Shown here: positions 51,700-60,194 of the stretch, piece by piece
How positions within the stretch are numbered: the stretch's first letter is position 1
Layout: every line of letters begins with the position of its first letter
NCBI GenBank assembly: GCA_047626725.1
Contig: JBLHSG010000021.1
Span: 6,968 to 70,967 of the forward strand
Length of the DNA stretch: 64,000 bases
Source: Ascidiaceihabitans sp034111945
GTDB taxonomy: Bacteria; Pseudomonadota; Alphaproteobacteria; Rhodobacterales; Rhodobacteraceae
Reading direction: 5' to 3'
Translations under genes and position numbers: made by a program
The notes under the pieces: generated by a model
What the model saw: the letters and a program-made list of their open reading frames with translations, nothing else
The model's database searches: none
Told to the model about the DNA's origin: nothing

Positions 51700-52650
51700 A
51701 TGAGACTGGGAAACATGAAACAGAAGCTTAGGTTACGCCAGTTCGAGGCCCTTATGGCCGTGGTTCAACACAGTTCTGTGACACGTGCCGCAAAAGAATT
51801 AGGGATCAGCCAACCTGCTGTTAGCCGGTTGTTATCTGACCTTGGGCACACGTTGGGGTTTTCGCTGTTTGACCGTCGTGACGGCCGGTTGGTTCCTACC
51901 CAAGAGGTGCGGTTTTTGCAGTCCGATATTCAACGTGTCCTTGATTTGATGGGGCAGATCGGGGACGTCAGCCAAAGCATCACGCAGCGCAAAACAGGGC
52001 ATATCAGGATCGCCTGTTTGCCCGGTTTCGCCACCAGCCATTTGCCAGCGGTGATTGCAAAATTCCTAAAAGACCGTCCCGGCGTAAGTTTCACCATCGA
52101 ACCGGATCGCCCCGAGCGCATCTTGGAATGGATGATCGACGAGCAGTTTGATTTCGGCATTACCGATGGGTTTCGCGGGCATTCAGCCGTGGAAAGCAGG
52201 GATATTGATGTGCGAACCGTTTGCATTTTTCCAACGGGCCATCCTCTCGAAAGGTGCACAAAAATTTCACCGACTGACCTGGTCGGCGAAAAGATAATCC
52301 ACACGCGCCGCGATAGTGATTTTTTCAAAAGCCTCGCCAATGCATTTTTGGACACGAACACGCCTCTGTCGACGCTGGTTGAAACCCGTCAATTTACGGC
52401 GGCCTGCGAACTGGTGTCCTATGGTGCGGGCGTTGCGATTGTTAGCGAACTGGATGCCATTAAATTTTCGCCCGACAAAATCCAAATTCGCCCCTTTGTC
52501 CCAACGATCACACACCGGTTGTCGCTGGTTCGTCCCACGCTTAAACGCCCGTCAGCTGTAACGTTGGAATTCATGGATGCATTTGCCGCCAGTCTGGCCC
52601 CGTTTCGCGCAACCAATGCACTTGATCCATCGCATCGCGGCGTTCTATGA
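51700..52650 (+). CDS. LysR-family transcriptional regulator
   Basis: The 316-residue protein has the helix-turn-helix QHSSVTRAAKELGISQPAVSRLLSDLGHTLGFSLFDRRDGRLVPT and a LysR effector domain of the NAC/CbbR-like branch (IRIACLPGFATSHLPAVIAKFLKDRPGV). It is divergent from ugpB across 162 bases, so it may control glycerol-3-phosphate uptake, which is normally under phosphate or carbon control instead. ATG 51700 is used; MKQKL at 51715 is an alternative start. Confidence 0.9.
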   Translation: MRLGNMKQKLRLRQFEALMAVVQHSSVTRAAKELGISQPAVSRLLSDLGHTLGFSLFDRRDGRLVPTQEVRFLQSDIQRVLDLMGQIGDVSQSITQRKTGHIRIACLPGFATSHLPAVIAKFLKDRPGVSFTIEPDRPERILEWMIDEQFDFGITDGFRGHSAVESRDIDVRTVCIFPTGHPLERCTKISPTDLVGEKIIHTRRDSDFFKSLANAFLDTNTPLSTLVETRQFTAACELVSYGAGVAIVSELDAIKFSPDKIQIRPFVPTITHRLSLVRPTLKRPSAVTLEFMDAFAASLAPFRATNALDPSHRGVL

Positions 52651-52769
52651 ACGGGCCTGCTTCAAGTTTGCATCGAAATTTATCTATCACACCCTAGCCC
52701 CAGCCAATCGCCCCAAAGTAACGAAAAATTAACCAAGGTTAAGCAAGTATCACCCCGAAAGAGGTGTAG

Positions 52770-53438
52770 ATGTTTCGAGTGCTATTTGTTTTGTGGCTGA
52801 CGTGTTTGGCAACGCATCCTGCGTATGCTGGCGCGTGGCTGCGCGAAAAAGGCAAAGGATTTCTGGCCTATTCGAACCTGACAGCAAGCACGCTTGATAC
52901 CACGTTTAGTGCCTATTTTGACTATGGTCTCAGCGAACGCGCGACAATCGGCGCGACGCTCGATTTTAACACCCCCCTATACGGATACCCATCAGGCAAG
53001 CTGTTGCTGTTCATGCGCAGATCATTGGACTGGGGGGGCACGGACGCAAACTGGGCTTACGAATTGGCATTGGGGGGGCATCATACCGGTTTGGAGTTGC
53101 TACCTGTCGCCAAAACAACGTTGTCTTACGGGCGCGGCATCACGTGGGGCAAACGCAACGGCTGGCTCGCGATTGATGCGGGGATCGAATGGGATTTAGG
53201 CCATTCAAAACACATGGTCAAAATCGATTCCACACTGGGCATGGAATTGGGTGCGCGCAGCAAAGGGATGTTATAGATTTTCAACACCTACGGCGACACG
53301 TGGAACAGCATAACGCTTTCGCCATCCTACATTTTCCAAACAAAAAAGAAGAAGAAAAACTACGTTGTCGGATTTGAAGCAAACAGCCTAACGCCGAAAA
53401 CCGTTGCGATAAAAATCGGGGTTTGGCAGACATTCTGA
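52770..53438 (+). pseudogene. Envelope beta-barrel-like protein gene interrupted by an in-frame amber codon
   Basis: Translation from 52770 begins with a Sec signal peptide (MFRVLFVLWLTCLATHPAYA, cleaved after AYA) and continues as alternating beta-strands with Gly/aromatic turns. It reaches a TAG at 53274 after 168 codons. The same frame continues without further stops for 53 codons (IFNTYGDTWNSITLSPSYIF ... GFEANSLTP ... IKIGVWQTF), keeps the beta-strand style and ends on an aromatic Phe as outer-membrane proteins do. A CAG to TAG change would explain the break. A terminator follows right after the distal stop, which supports 53438 as the original end. Confidence 0.75.
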
Positions 53439-53444
53439 AACACA

Positions 53445-53484
53445 AAAGGCCCGCCAAAACTGGCGAGCCTTTGATCGTTTTTCT
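53445..53484 (+). terminator. Bidirectional terminator
   Basis: AAAGGC+CGCCA (from 53445) pairs with TGGCG+GCCTTT (to 53472) with one internal mismatch and an AAAC loop, followed by GTTTTTC. It separates the amber-interrupted gene and the convergent beta-helix gene and serves both. Confidence 0.8.
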
Positions 53485-55769
53485 TAATCGTCCATGCGCA
53501 CGTTAACTTGGACTTCACCTGTGACGGCGGTGCCCCATTGCAAATGGACGCGGTCAAGCTGGGTGCCTTCGCCCAATTCAGCATAAGGCGCGATGTACTG
53601 ATTCGTTCCAGAACTGTTACGAATACGCCCGATCGCCTGAACGCTATCGATGCTCAACGTTTGCCCCTCAAAGGGCAATAAACCAGCCGTATCAACAACC
53701 CAAGTGGCGGCCGCAGTTGCAACCGAATGCGTCATACGCAGCGGGTTAGACACCTGTTCGCTGACATTATGGAACGAATTCCCGTGAAAACTGACGTCTT
53801 TCATGCGCGCGCGATTGAGATCAGCAAAGCTGGTATCGACCCGTTCAGCCCGATCAATCGACCCGTTGAACGACCGGAATTTGTTGCCGGTGATCGACAC
53901 GCCATTCAGGAAATGCCCTGCGCCATGCGGTTTAACCACGATGTAGCTGAACCAAGGCGCAACTGCGCCAGACAAAAAGATGTTGTCCGTAATGCTCATC
54001 GCGCTGAACGAAAAACCGCTCGTGAAATCTGGCGAAGGATCATATTCGTTGGTCCATTCGACAAAACAATTGTCGACATAATTGTTCGAGATAATCGCGC
54101 TACAATACCCATTCGCAATCACAATACCAGCGGTGCGAATACCGTTTGGCAGGCCGTCACCTTGGAAAAAGTGGTTGCCGATAAACTGCGTATTCGTGCC
54201 ACCAAAGATTGCGAAATGACGATGACGGGTCGCGCGATTGTGGCGAATTTTGATGTCATTCGCGTTGGTATTGATGCCAATCGAAACGCGTTCAGTAACC
54301 TCGAGATCGTCTTCGGATGACAGGAACTGACAGCGATCAATCAAGATACCCTGACAGCCCGTGCCATGCGATGAAATCCCGTGGTTCAGCGGACGAGAAA
54401 TATGGCAGTCACGGACATGAAACGTCAGACCCGCGGGTGCCAACAAAACAGCGCTGGCCACGCCATTACATTGAATTTCAAGGTCGTCCAAAGCGAACTT
54501 GCTCAGCGCACTAAAGCCGCTGAAATCCAGAACATATTTATGGCGATAGAACGTGAAACTTTGACGACCCACAGCATCATACAACGGCTGGCTTAACGTG
54601 ATTTCCTTGTTGGAAAGGTCCACAGATTTCACGTAGATCGCGCGCCCGACACCAATGCCTTCGACCACGGAACCAACCGCAATATTGGCGATATTGGTCA
54701 CATCTGTCAGTTTTTTGGTATCCGACGTGCTGTAGGTGGCTTGCGACGTGGCAATCGTGGTTCCCCAATCGCCGTTTGTCGTCGCCTCAAGTTGCCCGTT
54801 GCGAATGACACGACGGGTCGCAAAACTCGTGCGATTTGGCACTGCGGCTTGCATATCAATTGGGCCCGTAATCGCGACTTTGCGGCCCCCCATATCCAGG
54901 GATTCGTGATCTGCGTTGTTCAACAGCGCCTGAAATGCCTTACGAAAGGCTAATTCTTCGTTCCCGACCGCTTCGATGTAGGTGGCCAGATCGAACTGAC
55001 CTGTCAGCGACAAAATCTTGTCTGTAGGTAAAACCAGCGTACCTTCAAAACGCATTCTGGTCCCGATTGTCATGTCGCTATTGATGTAATAACTGCCCGC
55101 CGGCACCAGCAACATCCGACCATTGGCCGCCGCATTTGCAGCATCAAAAGCAGCCGCGTCATCCGTCGTTCCATCACCCACAGCGCCATAGTCTCGCACG
55201 TCGACTGTCGAAATAATGTCGCGCAAAAACACAGACGTAATGTCGGTGACTTCGATGTCATCGATACGCACGATACCGCCATTCGGGCCGGTCAGATCCA
55301 AACCAAAGTGGCCATAAATTGCCTCGCGGCCCCAGACCATATCGACGCCAGTGCGATTGCCCGCACCGATTATGGCCGATATTTCCAGCACCTCACCGTA
55401 GCTCGTCAGTGTCGTGGTTGGCCCGGTCGCAACAGCGCCGCTGACAATCCCGCCGCCTGCTTTTCCTGCATATCCGGCGATTCTGACAGTGGGCAAACTG
55501 CCACTAATGGCCTTAATCCGGACTTTGACTTGCAGGTAACATCCCGGCAGCAAAGGCGTTTCGCCCATGTACCGCACCCGCGTCGTATTGGATGTTTTTT
55601 GAACCTCCAGACAGCCGCCAAAGTCCTGATCCGCGGGCACAAACGCCGCATTGGATGCGTTGAGGTACGTGTCGGTGCCGGGCGTTCCGTCGCCGCTTGA
55701 CCAGACATCCAAACCATTCGCAAAGGCAGGCGGCATCAACTGCACGCCATCGGTAATTGCCTTGTTCAT
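53484..55769 (-). CDS. Right-handed beta-helix protein (glycosyl hydrolase 28-related / pectate-lyase-3 type)
   Basis: The 761-residue protein has an N-terminal carbohydrate-binding-like jelly roll (about 1-180). VRDYGAVGDGTTDDAAAFDAANAAANG follows, the signature that opens the Pectate_lyase_3 beta-helix, and then many short coils of N-x-F/V-type parallel strands (ISNNYVDN, ITDNIFLSG, ITGNKFRSF, FHGNSFHN). There is no signal peptide. Similar proteins are phage tail spikes, gene-transfer-agent-associated proteins and exopolysaccharide-modifying enzymes; no catalytic triad can be assigned by eye. It is a single gene, convergent with the broken envelope gene. Confidence 0.85.
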   Translation of the reverse strand: MNKAITDGVQLMPPAFANGLDVWSSGDGTPGTDTYLNASNAAFVPADQDFGGCLEVQKTSNTTRVRYMGETPLLPGCYLQVKVRIKAISGSLPTVRIAGYAGKAGGGIVSGAVATGPTTTLTSYGEVLEISAIIGAGNRTGVDMVWGREAIYGHFGLDLTGPNGGIVRIDDIEVTDITSVFLRDIISTVDVRDYGAVGDGTTDDAAAFDAANAAANGRMLLVPAGSYYINSDMTIGTRMRFEGTLVLPTDKILSLTGQFDLATYIEAVGNEELAFRKAFQALLNNADHESLDMGGRKVAITGPIDMQAAVPNRTSFATRRVIRNGQLEATTNGDWGTTIATSQATYSTSDTKKLTDVTNIANIAVGSVVEGIGVGRAIYVKSVDLSNKEITLSQPLYDAVGRQSFTFYRHKYVLDFSGFSALSKFALDDLEIQCNGVASAVLLAPAGLTFHVRDCHISRPLNHGISSHGTGCQGILIDRCQFLSSEDDLEVTERVSIGINTNANDIKIRHNRATRHRHFAIFGGTNTQFIGNHFFQGDGLPNGIRTAGIVIANGYCSAIISNNYVDNCFVEWTNEYDPSPDFTSGFSFSAMSITDNIFLSGAVAPWFSYIVVKPHGAGHFLNGVSITGNKFRSFNGSIDRAERVDTSFADLNRARMKDVSFHGNSFHNVSEQVSNPLRMTHSVATAAATWVVDTAGLLPFEGQTLSIDSVQAIGRIRNSSGTNQYIAPYAELGEGTQLDRVHLQWGTAVTGEVQVNVRMDD

Positions 55770-55948
55770 TCAAAATCCCTTTCCCGCCGGGCCACAGTTT
55801 CCCCCACCTGAAGGAAATCGCACGCACCGATATGATCCACGGGCTGGCAATCAGTATTGGCCAGCTCTTGCGAGGCAAGGAAATATCAATGAAGCCTTAA
55901 GAGGGCCTCACACCACCGTGACGGTGGGTCTGAATTTTGGGTTTGGGA

Positions 55949-56368
55949 TTAGGCCGCGACATCAGGCTGCGACAACAACTGAACGCCATTGATTTTCCAA
56001 CCCATATCGGTTTCCAGCATACGGTAGCCCAGAACATGCAAGCGGCCCTGCTGGTCTTTGATCAGAACCTTCTGCCAAAGGTCACCGTCAATTTCCGCCA
56101 GATCAAGATACCGAACATCAGCAGGCCGCGACACCATCGGATAGCCCTGCTTGACCATTTGGCCAAAGACATCCGAGCTGCCAAAAATACGCTTGATACT
56201 GGGGCTGGCAAATTCAAATGCACCGGCAAAATCGTCCGCTTTTAGGGCTTCGATTTGGCTGTTGATTGTGGTTTGAATATCCGCGCCTTGGGCATGGACC
56301 GTGTTGGCGATCAAACCGCTTACAGCAAAAACGCCCGCGATGGCGGTTAATTTTAAGGTCCGGAACAT
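55949..56368 (-). CDS. DUF4864 domain protein, exported
   Basis: The 139-residue protein has a signal peptide (MFRTLKLTAIAGVFAVSGLIANTVHA, cleaved after VHA). A single NTF2-like DUF4864 domain follows: TTINSQIEALKADDFAGAFEFASPSIKRIFGSSDVFGQMVKQGYPMV, then GWKINGVQLL. ATG 56368 begins the signal peptide and has a Shine-Dalgarno; an in-frame extension is less plausible. No function is known for the family. It is transcribed in the same direction as the LysRS gene behind it. Confidence 0.9.
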   Translation of the reverse strand: MFRTLKLTAIAGVFAVSGLIANTVHAQGADIQTTINSQIEALKADDFAGAFEFASPSIKRIFGSSDVFGQMVKQGYPMVSRPADVRYLDLAEIDGDLWQKVLIKDQQGRLHVLGYRMLETDMGWKINGVQLLSQPDVAA

Positions 56369-56470
56369 TGGCAGTCTCCTGTTTGGTATTAAACAGGTTA
56401 GCCCGTTTGCATCAAAAAACAATGTTCGCCGGTCTGCGGGTAAGGTGCGGGTGTCCCGCACCTGTTCCCT

Positions 56471-58045
56471 TTAAACCAGATCGCCAGCCAACGCGGAATC
56501 GATCAGTGCCACGGTTTCATCGACACCATACAGCGCGATAAATCCACCAAACCGTGGGCCTTGGGACGCGCCCAACAACACTTCGTACAGGGCTGTGAAC
56601 CAACCGCGCAACGGGTCAAACCGCTCACGCCCACAGGCAAATACTTCGGACTGCAATGCTTCGGCGTCCAATCCACCGTCCCACGCAACCAGACGCGCGC
56701 GCAGGTCTTCCAATGCTTCGCGTTCCAGATCGCTCGGCGCGCGGAATACTTTGGATGGCTTCACGAAATCGTTGTAATAGTGCACGGCAAATCCTGCCGC
56801 CTGATCCAGATCAGGATGTGTGTCTGCGGATGCATCAGGTGCATAGCGTTGGATAAAGCCCCACAGTTGGTCTTTTTCTTCGGCACCGGAAACAGCTGCC
56901 AAATTCAGCAACATCGAAAACGGAACAACCATGTTCGACGTCGGCACATCGCCACCGTGAATATGCCAAACCGGGTTGTTCAGACGCGCTTTGATGTCTT
57001 GCCCTTCATAGGCTCGCAATTGCTGATGATACTCGTCCATGGCTTTTGGGATCACGTCAAAATGCATCCGCTTTGCCGTCTTTGGCTTTTGATACATAAA
57101 GTACGACAGCGATTCCGAAGACGCATATTTCAGCCATTCATCAATGCTGATGCCATTGCCGCTGGTCTTGGAAATCTTGTGACCATCCGCATCCAGAAAT
57201 AGCTCATAGCTGAAATGCTCGGGCGCTTTGTGTCCCAAAATCCGGCAGATGCCGTCATAGATCGGCGTGTTGGTCGAATGATCTTTGCCATACATTTCAA
57301 AGTCGACCTCAAGGGCCGCCCAGCGCGCACCAAAGTCCGGCTTCCACTGCAATTTCACATTGCCGCCAGTAATCGGTAGCGTCATTTCCTGACCGTCTTC
57401 GGTGTCAAAAGTGATCGTGCCGTCTTTGGCGTTCACTTCTTTCATCGGCACGTACATGACGCGGCCCGTTTCAGGGTGAATTGGCAGAAAAATCGAATAG
57501 GTCTGACGACGTTCTTCACGCAGTGATTTTAACATCACCGCCATGATTTCGTCGTACTTTTCAGCCGCGAGCATCAGAATGGCGTCGAATTTACCTGTGC
57601 CGTAAAATTCCGTAGCAGAGATAAATTCATAGTCGAACCCGAAGGTATCCAGAAACCGACGCAGCATTGCGTTGTTGTGGTGGCCAAAGCTTTCGTGCGT
57701 TCCAAACGGATCGGGCACAGACGTCAGCGGGCGCTGCAAATGTTCTTCCAACGCTTCGGGGTTGGGCACATTCCCCGGCACTTTGCGCATTCCGTCCAGA
57801 TCATCCGAAAAGCAAATCAGCTTGGTCGGGATATCGCTCAGCTCTTCAAACGCGCGACGCACCATTGTTGTGCGCGATACTTCGCCGAATGTGCCGATGT
57901 GGGGCAATCCTGATGGGCCATATCCGGTTTCAAACAGGACATATCCCTTTTCTGGCGGGGCCTTGGCATAGCGTTTGAGCAGCCGGCGCGCTTCTTCAAA
58001 CGGCCATGCTTTGCAGGCCATTGCGGCCTCTCGTGTCTCAGTCAT
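56471..58045 (-). CDS. lysK: Lysyl-tRNA synthetase, class I
   Basis: The 524-residue enzyme is of the archaeal-type class I family, not the class II LysS found in most bacteria; many alphaproteobacteria use it. The HIGH-like motif is HIGT in GLPHIGTFGEV, and the KMSKS-like motif is KISKTSGNG at about residue 290. It charges tRNA-Lys in the cytosol. ATG 58045 is chosen over a TTG four codons upstream. There is no class II lysS in the window. Confidence 0.95.
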   Translation of the reverse strand: MTETREAAMACKAWPFEEARRLLKRYAKAPPEKGYVLFETGYGPSGLPHIGTFGEVSRTTMVRRAFEELSDIPTKLICFSDDLDGMRKVPGNVPNPEALEEHLQRPLTSVPDPFGTHESFGHHNNAMLRRFLDTFGFDYEFISATEFYGTGKFDAILMLAAEKYDEIMAVMLKSLREERRQTYSIFLPIHPETGRVMYVPMKEVNAKDGTITFDTEDGQEMTLPITGGNVKLQWKPDFGARWAALEVDFEMYGKDHSTNTPIYDGICRILGHKAPEHFSYELFLDADGHKISKTSGNGISIDEWLKYASSESLSYFMYQKPKTAKRMHFDVIPKAMDEYHQQLRAYEGQDIKARLNNPVWHIHGGDVPTSNMVVPFSMLLNLAAVSGAEEKDQLWGFIQRYAPDASADTHPDLDQAAGFAVHYYNDFVKPSKVFRAPSDLEREALEDLRARLVAWDGGLDAEALQSEVFACGRERFDPLRGWFTALYEVLLGASQGPRFGGFIALYGVDETVALIDSALAGDLV

Positions 58046-58179
58046 TTCACTATCCAATTGATCAACCCCCGCGCCTCATGCGCGCAGTTATGCCGCTACC
58101 TATTGCCCAATCGGATGCAGGTCAATATTCTGCCCCTGAACAAATGCTGCAACATCCCCCCCTTAAAGGACGCAAACAC

Positions 58180-58599
58180 GTGCAAGATCTCCCCCATTCG
58201 ATGACCGCCCAAGACGCGTTGGTCGCCTTGATGATCGCCGTTTCCGCGTCCGACGAAGACATTCGCACAGCCGAATTGGTTAAAATCCAATCCGCCGTGA
58301 ACATGTTGCCGGTCTTTGCAGATTTCGATCTGGACCGTTTGAACACTATCAGCCAAATCGTGTTTGACCTGTTCGAACAAGAAGACGGTCTAGACGCCCT
58401 GTTCGGTTTAGTACGCGAAGCATTGCCAGAACGTTTGAACGAAACCGCCTATGCGCTGGCCTGCGATGTGGCCGCCGCGGACGGATCATTAGACGAGGCA
58501 GAATTACGCCTGTTAGAAGAAATGCGGTACGAGCTGAACATCGACCGCTTGCACGCCGCAGCCATCGAACGTGGTGCGCGTGCACGGCATTTGACCTAA
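58180..58599 (+). CDS. TerB-family protein
   Basis: The 139-residue acidic protein is mainly helical: MTAQDALVALMIAVSASDEDIRTAELVKIQSAV, then a second repeat ending LNETAYALACDVAAADGSLDEAELRLLEEMRYELNIDR. Two EF-like D.....E segments are typical of the TerB/tellurite-resistance helical fold, in which they bind metal. GTG 58180 with AAAGGA upstream is preferred, although ATG 58201 or upstream ATGs are possible. The role is probably signalling or metal stress, not tellurite resistance specifically. Confidence 0.75.
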   Translation: MQDLPHSMTAQDALVALMIAVSASDEDIRTAELVKIQSAVNMLPVFADFDLDRLNTISQIVFDLFEQEDGLDALFGLVREALPERLNETAYALACDVAAADGSLDEAELRLLEEMRYELNIDRLHAAAIERGARARHLT

Positions 58600-58670
58600 G
58601 CCCAAAACGCCGTTGGGTTTCGCGCATAATTTCCTTTGATTTACGCGGTACACAAACGTATACGCCCCTC

Positions 58671-58884
58671 AGTTGATGAGACTCGCATGGGAGAGCACAG
58701 AGCAATCTGTCGCCGAAGGAGCAACGCCCCGGAAACTCTCAGGCACATGAACCGTGTGAGCCGCTAAAGACATCAACTATCTGGAGAGCGGTCAGCGCAC
58801 GCGCAGTTGGCCCACCGAAGGAGAAAGCTGTCCCTAAATAGGGGCGGTCAAGCTCTCAGGTCACGCGACAGATGGGGACAAAAC
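58671..58884 (+). promoter_or_regulatory. Tandem glycine riboswitch
   Basis: Two glycine aptamers stand in series. Aptamer 1 has GGAGAGC, CGCCGAAGGAGCAA, AACTCTCAGGCA and the closing P1 (AGTTGATG 58671-58678 with CATCAACT 58771-58778). Aptamer 2 has TGGAGAGCGG, CACCGAAGGAGAAAG, AAGCTCTCAGGT and ends near GCGACAGAT. A hairpin downstream (GATGGG 58871-58876 with CCCATC 58916-58921 and GGACAAA with TTTGTCC) shares bases with P1 of aptamer 2, giving a possible switch. It lies about 60 bases upstream of the DadA-like gene. Confidence 0.95.
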
Positions 58885-58944
58885 GCCGGCATTGACGCCA
58901 GCAGTTTGTCCGTCCCCCATCGCGCCTGTTAAAAGAGCTACGAC

Positions 58945-60177
58945 ATGACCCACATCGCTGTCATCGGCGCCGGCATTACCGGTATTACCACTGCCTATTC
59001 GCTGGCCTCACGGGGCTACAAGGTTTCTGTTTTCGACCGCAATCGATACGCGGCGATGGAAACGTCGTTTGCAAATGGCGGCCAACTTAGTGCCTCAAAC
59101 GCAGAGGTCTGGACCCGTTGGGGCACCATCTTTAAGGGCCTGAAGTGGATGATGAAATCCGACGCGCCCCTGTTGGTTAACCCGCGCCCGAGCTGGCATA
59201 AACTGTCGTGGATGGCCGAATTTATGGGCAACATCCCGAACTATGAAAGCCACACAATCGCCACCGCGCGTTTGGCTATCGAAGCCCGCCAGCATTTGTT
59301 GCGTTTTGCCGACGAGGTCGGGTTTTCATTCGATATGGAAAAACGCGGCATCCTGCATGTTTACAAAACCGAATCCGAATTTGCGCACGCCCGCCGCGTC
59401 AATGATCTGTTGTCAAAAGCAGGCCTGGATCGTCGCGAGGTCACCGCGACCGAGGTCCAAGACCTTGAACCAGCCCTACGCACAAAAACGCTAGGCGGCT
59501 ACTATACCGAAAGCGATTTCACCGGCGACATCCACCAATATGCGCGCGCGTTGTCAAAGGGCTGCGAGGCGCTTGGGACCACATTTCACTACAACGCCGA
59601 TGTATCAGAATTTCGTCACACAGGGCACGGCGTTAAAATCAGCTGGCATTCAGGCGCAGGCGATCAGCAGCAAAACTTTGACGGCATTGTTGTGTGCGCA
59701 GGGGTCGGCAGTCGCGCGATTGCAGCATCGCTTGGCGACCGCGTGAACATCTATCCGGTCAAAGGCTATTCAATCACCGTCAATCTGGACGACGCAGAAA
59801 GCCAAGCCGCGGCACCTTGGGTCAGTCTGCTCGACGACGAAGCAAAAGTCGTGACATCCCGCCTTGGCAAAAACCGTTTCCGGATTGCAGGAACAGCAGA
59901 ATTTAACGGCTACAATCTGGACATTCGCGACGACCGGATCAAACCCTTGCGCCAATGGTGCGAGACATTCTTTCCAGACGTTTCAACCGAACACTGCGTG
60001 CCGTGGGCCGGTCTGCGCCCGATGTTGCCATCGATGATGCCAAAGGTTGGACCGGGGTCAAAACCAGGCGTGTTTTACAACACAGGTCACGGGCATCTGG
60101 GTTGGACCTTGTCCGCGGCAACTGCCGAAGCTGTCGCTGATTTTGTGGAAATTGATCGCGTCAAAAACGCTGCATAA
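58945..60177 (+). CDS. dadA: D-amino-acid dehydrogenase-like FAD oxidoreductase
   Basis: The 410-residue protein is a flavoprotein of the DadA type: dinucleotide fold GAGITGITTAYSLA (8-21), SFANGGQLSASNAE (the DadA block), and the C-terminal FYNTGHGHLGWTLSAATAEAVAD. It oxidises D-amino acids such as D-alanine to oxo-acids and ammonia, passing electrons to the quinone pool at the inner membrane. The glycine riboswitch in front suggests it may be used for glycine or for amino acids made from it. The assignment to D-alanine is by family only. Confidence 0.9.
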   Translation: MTHIAVIGAGITGITTAYSLASRGYKVSVFDRNRYAAMETSFANGGQLSASNAEVWTRWGTIFKGLKWMMKSDAPLLVNPRPSWHKLSWMAEFMGNIPNYESHTIATARLAIEARQHLLRFADEVGFSFDMEKRGILHVYKTESEFAHARRVNDLLSKAGLDRREVTATEVQDLEPALRTKTLGGYYTESDFTGDIHQYARALSKGCEALGTTFHYNADVSEFRHTGHGVKISWHSGAGDQQQNFDGIVVCAGVGSRAIAASLGDRVNIYPVKGYSITVNLDDAESQAAAPWVSLLDDEAKVVTSRLGKNRFRIAGTAEFNGYNLDIRDDRIKPLRQWCETFFPDVSTEHCVPWAGLRPMLPSMMPKVGPGSKPGVFYNTGHGHLGWTLSAATAEAVADFVEIDRVKNAA

Positions 60178-60194
60178 TACTGGAGGCGGGGCGC

